Shown here in pieces: positions 7,567-16,347 of a DNA stretch of 64,000 nt. The position numbers and the translations under genes are program-made. The notes beneath the pieces were generated by a model that ran no database searches, had not been told where the DNA came from, and saw only the letters and a program-made list of their open reading frames with translations. Position 1 is the stretch's first letter, and every line of letters begins with the position of its first letter. The stretch comes from Rhodocyclaceae bacterium (GTDB taxonomy: Bacteria; Pseudomonadota; Gammaproteobacteria; Burkholderiales; Rhodocyclaceae), in NCBI GenBank assembly GCA_023230455.1, contig JALNXH010000003.1, positions 1 to 64,000 on the forward strand, given 5' to 3'.

Positions 7567-8697
7567 ATGAACCGCGAATTCTCCTTGACCCCGATTTTTC
7601 TCTGCCTTGCCGTGCTGCTCGGCGCTTGTAGCCCTGGCGAAAAAGCTCCCGGAGCGACGGGCGCGGGCATGCCGCCACCCGAAGTCGACGTGATGACGGT
7701 GGACAAGGGCAGAGCTACTGTGACCGCCGATTTGCCGGGCCGCTTGCAGGCCTATCGCACGGCGCAGATCCGGGCGCGCATCGAGGGCGTGGTGGAAAAA
7801 CGCCTGTTCGTCGAGGGCAGCGATATCAAGGCCGGTACGCTGCTATTTAGGATCGATGCCCGTACCTACAAGACGGCGGTGGATTCGGCGCGGGCCGATG
7901 TTGCCGTGGCCAAGCTGACCGTTGACCGTTACAAGCCGTTGCTCGAACTCAAGGCGGTGAGCCAACAGGAATACGATGTCGCCCTGGCAAAGCTGAAACA
8001 GGCGGAAGCCCTCCAGTCCAAGGCCGAGCTTGATTTCGAAAACGCATCTGTTCCGGCGCCGATCAGTGGGCGCATCGGCCGTGCCTTGGTGACCGAGGGT
8101 GCGCTGGTCGGCAAGGGCGAAGCCACACCGTTGGCCACCATCGAACAGATCGATCCGATTTACGCCAATTTCACCCAGAGCACCGGCGAGCTGCTGCGTT
8201 TACGCCAGGCGCTCGGTGCCGGAAGCCTAAAGCGCTCCGCTAGCGCACGGGTGGAACTGGTGCTGGAAGACGGCAGTCTGTATCCGTTGCCCGGCAAGCT
8301 GCTGTTCGCCGATCTGGCTGTCGACCCGAACACAGGAGCTGTCAGTCTGCGTGCCGAATTTCCCAATCCGCAGCGCGAGTTGCTGCCGGGGATGTTCGCC
8401 CGCATTCGTTTTCCCCAGGCCGAAGCCGGGGACGTCATTCGCGTTCCGCAGCGGGCAGTACAGGCGAATGCCGACGGGCAATATGTACTTGCAGTGGATG
8501 CGGAAAGCAAGGTTGCTTTTCTTCCCGTGCGTACTGCGGGCATGAGCGGTTCCGACTGGATCGTCAGCGGAGGTCTCAAAGGCGGAGAGCGCATCGTCGT
8601 CAACGGCCTTCAAAAGGCTCGGCCGGGGGCGGTGGTGAAGCCGGTATCGTGGCCACCGCAGCCGGCTGCATCCGCCACCGAAAAGAAAGCGAACTGA
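7567..8697 (+). CDS. RND efflux periplasmic adaptor lipoprotein (MexA/AcrA-like)
   Basis: 376 residues. The start at 7567 gives a lipoprotein signal with the lipobox LLGAC. Then come the membrane-fusion domains: a beta-barrel/lipoyl half (LQAYRTAQIRARIEGVVEKR), an alpha-helical hairpin near residues 90-150 with SQQEYDVALAKLKQAEALQS, the second lipoyl half (APISGRIGRALVTEGALV), and C-terminal barrels. An upstream in-frame start at 7498 would overlap the TetR gene and bury the signal peptide. It bridges the inner-membrane pump and the outer-membrane channel. It is followed 3 bp later by the pump gene. Confidence 0.93.
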   Translation: MNREFSLTPIFLCLAVLLGACSPGEKAPGATGAGMPPPEVDVMTVDKGRATVTADLPGRLQAYRTAQIRARIEGVVEKRLFVEGSDIKAGTLLFRIDARTYKTAVDSARADVAVAKLTVDRYKPLLELKAVSQQEYDVALAKLKQAEALQSKAELDFENASVPAPISGRIGRALVTEGALVGKGEATPLATIEQIDPIYANFTQSTGELLRLRQALGAGSLKRSASARVELVLEDGSLYPLPGKLLFADLAVDPNTGAVSLRAEFPNPQRELLPGMFARIRFPQAEAGDVIRVPQRAVQANADGQYVLAVDAESKVAFLPVRTAGMSGSDWIVSGGLKGGERIVVNGLQKARPGAVVKPVSWPPQPAASATEKKAN

Positions 8698-8700
8698 TCG

Positions 8701-11700
8701 ATGCTGGCCAAATTCTTCATCGATCGCCCGGTATTCGCCTGGGTCATCGCCCTGGCCATCCTGCTTGCCGGCAGCCTGGCGCTGACCAAGCTGCCGGTCT
8801 CGCAATATCCGTCGGTGGCGCCGCCGGCGATCGCTTTCAACATCACCTACCCCGGCGCGTCGGCGAAGGTCATCGAGGAAACCGTCACTGCGCTCATCGA
8901 GCAGGAGATGAACGGTATCGAGCACCTGATCTACATGGAGTCGTCGTCCGAACTCGGCACCGGCACCCTGACGTTGACCTTCGCGCCCGGCACCAACGTC
9001 GACATTGCCTCGGTGGAAGCGCAGAACCGCTTCAAGCGCGTCGAGGCGCGCCTGCCGGACGACGTGCGCCGGCTCGGCGTGCCGGTCACCAAACCGGCGC
9101 GCAATTACATGATGCTGATCTCGCTGGTTTCGCCGGACAAAAGTCGGACGTCCATCGATCTGGGTAGCTTTGCTGCCGCCAACGTGCTGGATCCGATTCG
9201 CCGTGTTCCCGGCGTCGGTGAAGCCAATATGTTTGGTACCGAGTATTCGATGCGCATCTGGCTCAATCCGGCCAAGCTCCACGCTTACAACATCGCCCCA
9301 TCCGACGTCTCCAAGGCGATTCGTGCCCAAAACGTCCAGCTCGCGACCGGCGAAATCGGCCAGAACCCAGCGGTGCCGGGGCAGCAGCTGAATGCCGTCA
9401 TCCTCGTTCGTTCTCGACTGTCGACGCCCGAGGAGTTCGGCAACATCCTGGTCAAGACCAAACCCGACGGCTCCTCCGTGAAGGTCAAGGACGTCGCCCG
9501 GGTCGAACTTGGCGCGCAGGCCTACGACATTTTCGCCCGCCTCGACGGCGAGCCGATCGTCACCATCGGCATCCGCGTCGCCCCGGATGGCAATGCGCTT
9601 GAGGTAGCCAAGGCCGCCAGGGAGAGGATGAAACAACTGGAGCCTTATTTCCCCGAAGGCATCAAATGGATGGTGCCCTACGATACCTCGCGTTTCATTG
9701 CCATCTCGCTGACCGAAGTGGTGACCACGCTGTTCGAGGCCATGGGCTTGGTATTCCTGGTTATGTACCTGTTCCTCGGCAACATCCGCGCCACGCTGAT
9801 CCCCGCAGTGGTGGTGCCGGTGGCGCTGATCGGTGCGCTGACCGGACTCTACGTGCTCGGCTATTCGATCAACGTGCTGACTCTGTTCGCCATGGCGCTG
9901 GCCATCGGCATTGTGGTCGACGACGCCATCGTGGTGGTGGAGAACGTCGAGCGCATCATGACCGAAGAAGGGCTCTCGCCGCGCGATGCCACGCGCAAGG
10001 CGATGGACCAGATCTTCGGTGCCGTGATCGGCATCACCCTGGTGCTCTGTGCCGTGTTTGTGCCGATGGCCTTCTTCGGCGGCGCGGTCGGCGCGATCTA
10101 TCGCCAGTTCGCCGTCACGCTGGTGTTGACCATGCTGTTCTCGGCACTGATGGCGCTGACCCTCACGCCGGCGATGTGCGCCACGCTGCTGAAACTTCCG
10201 GCTGACGGCCATGTGATTCCCGAGACCGGATTCTTCGGCTGGTTCAACCGGCTCTTCGTCCGCACCAGTACCGCCTATCGCCGCCGCATCGACGGCATCC
10301 TGAAACGCCCCGGCCGAGCGGCCCTGGCCTATGTTGCGATCATTGCCGCCGCCGGCTGGCTGATGGCCAAGCTGCCGGGCAGCTTCCTGCCGGAGGAAGA
10401 TCAAGGCTACTTCATCAGCCTCGTCCAGTTGCCGCCCGGCGCTACCCGCGAGCGGACAACGGAGGTGCTTTCCAAAATGGAGCAGTACTACCTCCAGCAG
10501 CCCGAAGTGGACCACATCATCGGCGTACTCGGCTTCTCCTTCTTCGGCCGCGGCCAGAATGCAGCGTTGGCTTTCGTTCGCCTCAAGCCCTGGGACGAGC
10601 GAAAATCTGACCAGAGCACAGTGCAGGCGCTGATCGCCCGCGGCAACAAAGCCCTGTTTGCGATCAAGGAGGGCTTCCTGTTCAGCACCAACGTACCGGC
10701 CATTACCGAACTGGGCGCCATCGGCGGCTTCGATTTCCGCCTCCAGGACCGCTCGGGCCTCGGCCGTGAAAAACTCGTCGAAGCGCGCAATATGCTGCTG
10801 GCCATGGCCAGCCAGAATCCGGCGCTTGCGGGCGTGCGGCCGGAAGGTCAGGAGCCAGCGCCGGAGTTGACGCTGGAGATCGATCGCGCCAAGGCGCGCG
10901 CCCTCTCGGTGGACCTTGCCGAACTTAACGACACACTGCAATCGGCGATCGGCGTTGCCTACGTCAACGACTTCGTCCGCGCCGGCCGTATTCTGCGCGT
11001 GCAGATGCAGGCCGACGCCGATCTGCGTTCGAGCCCGGAAGCGCTGCTGCGTCTGCCGGTGCGCAACACCCGCGGCGAAATGGTCGAACTGGGCGAATTT
11101 GTGCGTCCGACCTGGGGGGTGTCGGTACCCAAGCTCGATCGCTACAACGGTCTGCCATCGATGAAGATTTCCGGCGCTGCCGCGCCGGGCCACAGTTCAG
11201 GCGAAGCGATGGCGGCGATGGAGGAAATGGCCGGAAAACTGCCCAAGGGCTTCGGTTTCGAGTGGTCGAGTTCCTCGCTGGAGGAAAAGATCTCAGGCAA
11301 CCAGGCGCCGTTGCTGTTCGCCATCTCCCTGGTCGTCGTATTCCTTGCCCTCTCAGCCCTCTATGAAAGCTGGTCGATCCCGTTTGCGGTGCTGCTCGCA
11401 GTACCGCTCGGCGTCTTCGGCGCCGTGCTTGGCGTCACCTTGCGCGGACTGCCCAACGATGTTTACTTCAAGGTCGGCCTGATCGCCACCATCGGTCTTT
11501 CGTCGAAGAACGCCATCCTGATCATTGAGTTCGCGCGTGAACTCAACGAGCGCGGCATGGGCGTCGTCGAAGCCACGCTGGAGGCCTGTCGACTGCGCTT
11601 CAGGCCGATCCTGATGACCTCGATCGCCTTCATCCTCGGCGTTACCCCGCTGGTGATTTCCAGCGGCGCCGGCGCCCAGAGCCGCCATGCCATAGGCACT

Positions 11701-11838
11701 GGCGTGATGGGTGGGATGATCGGTGCGACGGCGCTGGCGATCTTCCTGATCCCGGTGTTTTTCGTCGTGGTCCGGCGCATCTTTCCGGGGCATCGCCGCC
11801 ATCGAGCAGAGCGCGAACAGGAGCCGCAACATGACTGA
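8701..11838 (+). CDS. RND multidrug efflux permease (MexB/AcrB-like, HAE1)
   Basis: 1045 residues, the normal size of proton-driven HAE1 pumps. The N-terminus AKFFIDRPVFAWVIALAILL is diagnostic. Proton-relay residues are visible: the Asp-Asp pair in GIVVDDAIVVVENV (TM4) and the Lys in LIATIGLSSKNAILII (TM10). Twelve membrane segments surround two large periplasmic loops. It captures hydrophobic or amphiphilic compounds from the periplasm and passes them to the outer-membrane channel encoded next. Its 3' end overlaps the channel gene by 8 bp, showing tight coupling. Substrates are unknown; neighbouring lipid genes would allow solvents, terpenoids or sterols, but this is speculation. Confidence 0.95.
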   Translation: MLAKFFIDRPVFAWVIALAILLAGSLALTKLPVSQYPSVAPPAIAFNITYPGASAKVIEETVTALIEQEMNGIEHLIYMESSSELGTGTLTLTFAPGTNVDIASVEAQNRFKRVEARLPDDVRRLGVPVTKPARNYMMLISLVSPDKSRTSIDLGSFAAANVLDPIRRVPGVGEANMFGTEYSMRIWLNPAKLHAYNIAPSDVSKAIRAQNVQLATGEIGQNPAVPGQQLNAVILVRSRLSTPEEFGNILVKTKPDGSSVKVKDVARVELGAQAYDIFARLDGEPIVTIGIRVAPDGNALEVAKAARERMKQLEPYFPEGIKWMVPYDTSRFIAISLTEVVTTLFEAMGLVFLVMYLFLGNIRATLIPAVVVPVALIGALTGLYVLGYSINVLTLFAMALAIGIVVDDAIVVVENVERIMTEEGLSPRDATRKAMDQIFGAVIGITLVLCAVFVPMAFFGGAVGAIYRQFAVTLVLTMLFSALMALTLTPAMCATLLKLPADGHVIPETGFFGWFNRLFVRTSTAYRRRIDGILKRPGRAALAYVAIIAAAGWLMAKLPGSFLPEEDQGYFISLVQLPPGATRERTTEVLSKMEQYYLQQPEVDHIIGVLGFSFFGRGQNAALAFVRLKPWDERKSDQSTVQALIARGNKALFAIKEGFLFSTNVPAITELGAIGGFDFRLQDRSGLGREKLVEARNMLLAMASQNPALAGVRPEGQEPAPELTLEIDRAKARALSVDLAELNDTLQSAIGVAYVNDFVRAGRILRVQMQADADLRSSPEALLRLPVRNTRGEMVELGEFVRPTWGVSVPKLDRYNGLPSMKISGAAAPGHSSGEAMAAMEEMAGKLPKGFGFEWSSSSLEEKISGNQAPLLFAISLVVVFLALSALYESWSIPFAVLLAVPLGVFGAVLGVTLRGLPNDVYFKVGLIATIGLSSKNAILIIEFARELNERGMGVVEATLEACRLRFRPILMTSIAFILGVTPLVISSGAGAQSRHAIGTGVMGGMIGATALAIFLIPVFFVVVRRIFPGHRRHRAEREQEPQHD

Positions 11839-13228
11839 ATACCGCCTAGCCCTATCGCTGCTGGTCGCTGTCGGCTTGAGTGCCTGTTCGCTGGCGCCCG
11901 ACTATCTGCGCCCTGCGCCGCCGATAGCGGCGCAGTGGTCGGCACAATCGCAGATCGCGGGAGCGCGCAGCATCGTTAACCTCGACTGGAAGGCATTCTT
12001 CCCCGATCCGCGCATGCAAGGCCTGATTGCGGCCGCCCTCGACCACAACCGCGATCTGCGCGTTGCCGTCGGCCGCGTCGCGGAGGCACGTGCCCTCTAT
12101 GGTATCCAGAGCGCCGCCCGGCTACCCAACGTGGATCTCTCGCTCGGCCGCAACGCGTCGCGTACTCCGGCCGATGTGGCCAGGCAGCCGCGCGACGTGC
12201 AGAGCAGCAGCTATGCGGCCAATCTCAATCTGCTGGCCTTCGAGCTGGATTTCTGGGGCCGCGTGAAAAGTCTCTCCGACGCTGCATTGGCCAGCTATCT
12301 GGCGACCGATGAAGCGCGCCGTGCGTTTCGCCTCTCGCTGATTGCCGATGTCGCCGATGCGTATCTACTGCTCCAGGAACTGGATGAACGTATCGTCCTG
12401 GCCGGCGAAACGATGCGTAGCCGCGAAGAAACCCGACGCCTGATCGCTTTGCGGCGCCAGGTGGGAATCGCCAGCGACCTCGATTTTCTTCAGGCCGACG
12501 GCACCTATGAAGCGGCGCGTGCCGAATTGGCGAATCTCGAACGCCAGCGTGCCACCGCCGCCAATGCACTCGTCCTGCTCGTCGGTACCGTCTCGGCTGA
12601 CCTTCCATCCGCTCGCCGTCTGGTCGAGCAGGCGATTCCCGACCTTGTTGCGGAGCTGCCTGCGGACGTGTTGCTGCGCCGCCCCGACGTGCTGTCCGCC
12701 GAGCACCGGCTGATCGCCGCCAACGCCAATATCGGTGCCGCCCGTGCCGCATTTCTGCCGCGGATTACGCTGACCGGTAGTTTCGGTAGTGCCAGTCCGG
12801 CACTGTCGGGCCTGTTCGCTAGCGGGACGGAAGCATGGACCTTCCAACCTGCGGTGCGTCTGCCACTGTTCGATGCTGGCAACAACGCGGCGAATCTTGA
12901 TCTAGCCGAAGCACGCAAGGTCATTGCTGTTGCCCAGTATGAGCAAAGCATTCAGCAGGCGTTCCGCGAAGTGGCCGACCTGCTTGCCGCCCGCGCCAAT
13001 CTCGTCGAGCAGTTGCGTGCCCAGCAGGCGCTGGAAAAAAGCCAGAGCGAACGCCTGCGCCTCACCGAAGCACGCTACAAGGGCGGTGTTGCCAGTCATC
13101 TGGAACTGCTCGACGCTCAGCGCGACAGCTTCTCCGCCCAGCAAGCGGCGGTGCAGGTGCGTCGTCAGTTGCTTAGCGCCGGTGCGCGGCTTTACAAGGC
13201 GCTTGGTGGCGGGGACGTGCGGAACTGA
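11831..13228 (+). CDS. Outer-membrane efflux channel lipoprotein (OprM/NodT family)
   Basis: 465 residues. A lipoprotein signal ends in the lipobox LSAC, followed by SLAPDYLRP, the typical start of NodT/OprM proteins. Two repeated outer-membrane-efflux-protein domains form the TolC-like trimer; LPADVLLRRPDVLSAEHRLI marks the middle and LTEARYKGGVASHLELLDAQ the second repeat. It completes the tripartite RND system with the adaptor and pump. The next gene converges on it after 70 bp; no strong hairpin was found in between. Confidence 0.93.
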   Translation: MTEYRLALSLLVAVGLSACSLAPDYLRPAPPIAAQWSAQSQIAGARSIVNLDWKAFFPDPRMQGLIAAALDHNRDLRVAVGRVAEARALYGIQSAARLPNVDLSLGRNASRTPADVARQPRDVQSSSYAANLNLLAFELDFWGRVKSLSDAALASYLATDEARRAFRLSLIADVADAYLLLQELDERIVLAGETMRSREETRRLIALRRQVGIASDLDFLQADGTYEAARAELANLERQRATAANALVLLVGTVSADLPSARRLVEQAIPDLVAELPADVLLRRPDVLSAEHRLIAANANIGAARAAFLPRITLTGSFGSASPALSGLFASGTEAWTFQPAVRLPLFDAGNNAANLDLAEARKVIAVAQYEQSIQQAFREVADLLAARANLVEQLRAQQALEKSQSERLRLTEARYKGGVASHLELLDAQRDSFSAQQAAVQVRRQLLSAGARLYKALGGGDVRN

Positions 13229-13298
13229 TACCTTCCGTATGCGGTGGTGCGGGCCAAAACAGAACCCCCTCAGGCGCTATGTCGCAAGAGCGCCAGAC

Positions 13299-13934
13299 TC
13301 AAAATTTGCAGATTAGACCTACCGATACCAGATCGACGTCGACCCCACCCACCGAATTTTTATCGCCCAGATCGCTGAATCGTTCGAATTCCGCGCGAAC
13401 TGCCCAATTGTTGTTCAGGGCGTAATCTCCGCCAATGCTCCAGTGGCTTTTCAGTTTCGTGCTCGATTCGCTGCCGCCGGCGCCGCTGGCGATACCGCCG
13501 CCGGAAGCGTTGGCGGACAGGTAGGCGTAGATCACACCTACCTTGCCGAACAGCGAGAATTTCTCGCCGATCGGCACAATACCCAGTGCGGCGATGTTGA
13601 AGCCTTCCGCCCTGACCTTTATATCGGCCGATCCTCCGGTAAAGGATGCCGAGTATTTGGCGTTGCCAAGATCCACATACCCGCCCTCAATGGCGAAGTG
13701 CTCGTTCAGCTTGTACCCGAGCTGGAGCTTGAAGGCGACATCTTCCTTTTCAAGCTTGGAAGACAAACCGGTTGCACCGGCACTGACCAGGTCGCGATCC
13801 GCTTCGGACGTGTCCGCTTTGTAGCTGCTCCCACCAAGGGACATTGCAAGATATAACCCCTCGGCCCGGGCCGACGTCGAAAACGTGAAGGCCGCGATGG
13901 TCGCCAGGGCGAGAATCAGTCGTGGATCCATCAT
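13299..13934 (-). CDS. Outer-membrane beta-barrel protein (OmpA/OmpW-like fold)
   Basis: 211 residues. A signal peptide (LILALATIAAFTFSTSARAE) is followed by GLYLAMSLGGSSY and alternating hydrophobic/polar beta strands. The end VSVGLICKF has the terminal Phe required for BAM insertion. Strands such as LGYKLNEHFAIEGGYVDLG and SIGGDYALNNNWAVRAEFER resemble the eight-stranded OmpA/OmpX-like transmembrane domain; no periplasmic peptidoglycan-binding domain is present. Function is unknown (membrane stability or a small pore). It lies 114 bp downstream of the TonB-dependent receptor on the same strand and could be co-transcribed. Confidence 0.75.
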   Translation of the reverse strand: MMDPRLILALATIAAFTFSTSARAEGLYLAMSLGGSSYKADTSEADRDLVSAGATGLSSKLEKEDVAFKLQLGYKLNEHFAIEGGYVDLGNAKYSASFTGGSADIKVRAEGFNIAALGIVPIGEKFSLFGKVGVIYAYLSANASGGGIASGAGGSESSTKLKSHWSIGGDYALNNNWAVRAEFERFSDLGDKNSVGGVDVDLVSVGLICKF

Positions 13935-14048
13935 GAATACCCCTCTCCATCAAGTTGGTATTGTATGTCTGTACGAGGATATATCGATTTTCCTGCACCG
14001 GAATCGATAATAAGCGCTGTAAATCGTCCTCGGTGCGGGCAATCCCGA

Positions 14049-16163
14049 TCAAAATTCGTATTGCGCTTGCAAGCCGGCAAACCAGCCGATGCCGCTGCCG
14101 GGTTCGTAGAAGCGTCCGTTGCTATCGGCAACGATCACCGAACCGATGTATTTGCGGTCGAAAAGATTATCCACCCGCAGCATTTCGCTGATCCGCCAGT
14201 CGCCCGACGTTTGTTCCGCCGCCAGACGCAGGTTGACCAGCGCGAAGCCGGGCGCCGGCGCGGCGCCGTTGCTGTCCTCGACGTCGATGCGGCTGCGATA
14301 GATCGCTTCCGCAGCGACGCTGAGGCCATTACCCGGCATCCAGGCCAGTTCGCCGTAGGCGGTGGTGGCGGGCACTCCCGGTATGCGGCGGCCCGCATCG
14401 ATTTGGCTGCCTTTGCTGACGAAAGCCGCATCGTAAATCGCCCGCAGTCGGGCGAAGGAGGCGCGGGTCTTCCAGTACGCGCCGAGTTTTCGCTCTAGCC
14501 CGATTTCGATTCCCTGACGCAGCGTGGAGGCGGCGTTCTGGTAGCTGGTGCGTCCTCCAATACTGTCCAGCACGACCAACTCATCGGCGGTACGGATGCG
14601 GAACAGCGCGAGGTTGAAACGTGCGCCGTCATCGGTCTGGTATTTGAGCCCGGTTTCGATTTGCCGGCTTCGTGCCGGCTTCAGGTTGAAATTGAAATTG
14701 CCGCCGTTCCCGGAATAGGAAAGTTCGTTCAGCGTTGGCGTTTCGAATCCGCTGGCCGCACTCAGATAGAGATTGATCGTCGGCGTCAGATGGTAGGTGA
14801 GCCCGAGCGTCGGCGTGCTGCGTCGATAGTCGATCCGGCCGCTGTCGTCGCCGTTGCCGGAAACAATATAGCGATCATCGACATCGAACCGGACCGAGCT
14901 GTGTCGCAACCCGGCCGCCCATGCCCAGTTTTCTGTGGTCAATACTGCTTGAAGATATTGGTCGAAGTTGTGGACGTTGTCTTTTTCGTTGCGTCGCAGC
15001 GTGCCTTTGATTCCGAGCACCGTTGGCGCTGCACTGGGACCGACGAAATTCTGATAGCCGCGGCGGTCGTCCTTGGATGCGTCGTACTCCGCTCCGGCGG
15101 TCAACTTCAGCTCGCTGCTGCTGCCCGTCTGCGTCAGGCTCCAGCGAATCCCGGCGCCGTAGAACTGGCGCGCGAAATCGACGACGCCTCCGGCATGGCG
15201 TGGGTTGGCCTGGACGCCACTCGGTATCGATTGATACTGGACCACGCTACGCGTTCCGGAATAGGCGCTCAGGTCGATCTGCTGTGCGCCGAAGCGACGC
15301 TCATAGGCGAATCCGCCCTGAACATGGTCGATACTCTTGCGAGTATTGAAGGTGGTTGCTACCGACTCGACGGCACGGGTATCACGCTGATAGGTTGTCC
15401 AGGTCAGGCCTAGCGGGTCTTGTGTGTCGCGCTGCCGGAGCGCGCCGGCGACAAGGCGCAGGCGGCTATCGGCGTCGGTCTGTAGCGTCAGTTTGGCAAA
15501 TGACTGGTCGCGTGTCGCTGCGCTGTGCCTGCGGTAGCCGTTGGTTTCGAAATGCGAGCTGTCGAACACATACCCCAGCGATCCGTGGCTGCCCTCGGCG
15601 CCAAGGTCGACCTTTTGCGTGCCCCACGATCCACCGGTGGCGCCGATATGCATCCGTGGATCGCCGGCGCCATCGCGCGAAAAAAGCTGGATCACACCGC
15701 CGGCATGGTTGCCGTAGATGCTGGAGAAAGGGCCGCGGAGGACTTCAATGCGCTCCGCGGTATCGAGGTTGAGGGTTGCCGCCTGGCCCTGTCCGTCAGG
15801 ATTGGTGGCCGGGATGCCGTCGGCGATCAGGCGCACGCCGCGCACGCCGAACGCCGAACGGGCGCCGAAGCCGCGGGAGGAAATCTGTAGATCCTGTGCA
15901 TAGTTCTGTCGGTTCAAGGCCACGATCCCAGGCAGGCCGGCAAGCGCCTCGGAAGCGTTGACCTTGAGTTGGCCTTCGCCGATTTTTCGTTGGTCGAGCA
16001 GGTCGATCGAATACGGTTGATCGAAGCTGTGTACCGCCATGCGACTTCCGGTGACGGTCACGGTGGGCAATTCCGCCGTGGCTTCGGCGGCCGATGCGTT
16101 ACCAGCGAGTAGCGCGGCTGGGGTGAGAAGCAAGGCGATGGTCGTCGGGCGATATGTCTTCAT
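14049..16163 (-). CDS. TonB-dependent outer-membrane receptor
   Basis: 704 residues. A signal peptide is followed by a TonB-box-like TVTVTGSR and a plug domain with LPGIVALNR, ISSRGFGARSAFGVRGVR and IEVLRGPFSSIYGNHAGGVI. A 22-strand barrel ends in GLQAQYEF with terminal Phe. It imports a scarce ligand (siderophore, cobalamin or similar) using TonB energy. The overall style (plug with LIADGIPATNPDGQG) resembles the PfeA/IroN-like and FecA-like groups, but no ligand can be assigned. No Fur box or cobalamin riboswitch was recognised upstream. The gene follows the liu operon on the same strand, separated by 184 bp with a hairpin. Confidence 0.9.
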   Translation of the reverse strand: MKTYRPTTIALLLTPAALLAGNASAAEATAELPTVTVTGSRMAVHSFDQPYSIDLLDQRKIGEGQLKVNASEALAGLPGIVALNRQNYAQDLQISSRGFGARSAFGVRGVRLIADGIPATNPDGQGQAATLNLDTAERIEVLRGPFSSIYGNHAGGVIQLFSRDGAGDPRMHIGATGGSWGTQKVDLGAEGSHGSLGYVFDSSHFETNGYRRHSAATRDQSFAKLTLQTDADSRLRLVAGALRQRDTQDPLGLTWTTYQRDTRAVESVATTFNTRKSIDHVQGGFAYERRFGAQQIDLSAYSGTRSVVQYQSIPSGVQANPRHAGGVVDFARQFYGAGIRWSLTQTGSSSELKLTAGAEYDASKDDRRGYQNFVGPSAAPTVLGIKGTLRRNEKDNVHNFDQYLQAVLTTENWAWAAGLRHSSVRFDVDDRYIVSGNGDDSGRIDYRRSTPTLGLTYHLTPTINLYLSAASGFETPTLNELSYSGNGGNFNFNLKPARSRQIETGLKYQTDDGARFNLALFRIRTADELVVLDSIGGRTSYQNAASTLRQGIEIGLERKLGAYWKTRASFARLRAIYDAAFVSKGSQIDAGRRIPGVPATTAYGELAWMPGNGLSVAAEAIYRSRIDVEDSNGAAPAPGFALVNLRLAAEQTSGDWRISEMLRVDNLFDRKYIGSVIVADSNGRFYEPGSGIGWFAGLQAQYEF

Positions 16164-16296
16164 TGGGACAGGGCGCTGGCTGAGCGCTATGCGGTTGGGC
16201 GGCTGAAAGGGCCGCTCATATTAGGCCGCACGGGTACGTCAGTCGAGTTTCCGCCCCGGATTGAAGCGAGCGATGTCCGGCACGCCTAACAAAGGC

Positions 16297-16342
16297 AGCG
16301 CGATCGATGGTCCCTGGGGGAGGCGAGTCAGTCGATCGCGCT
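16297..16342 (-). terminator. Hairpin just downstream of the liu operon
   Basis: AGCGCGATCGA (16297-16307) and its exact complement (16332-16342) form an 11-bp stem with a 24-nt loop, beginning 5 nt after the liuD stop codon on the minus strand. No clear U-tract follows, so it may be a weak terminator or an mRNA 3'-end stabiliser separating liu from the receptor gene. Confidence 0.45.
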
Positions 16343-16347
16343 ATGCA

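Noticed and set aside
8227..11193. 988-codon open frame on the minus strand opposite the RND pump
   Set aside because: Composition is His/Arg/Gln-rich nonsense typical of the antisense of GC-rich coding DNA, and the plus strand clearly encodes the RND permease.
16164..16347. Possible cobalamin riboswitch or Fur box upstream of the TonB-dependent receptor
   Set aside because: The conserved B12-box core was not recognised and no convincing Fur palindrome was seen; only the hairpin behind liuD is clear.
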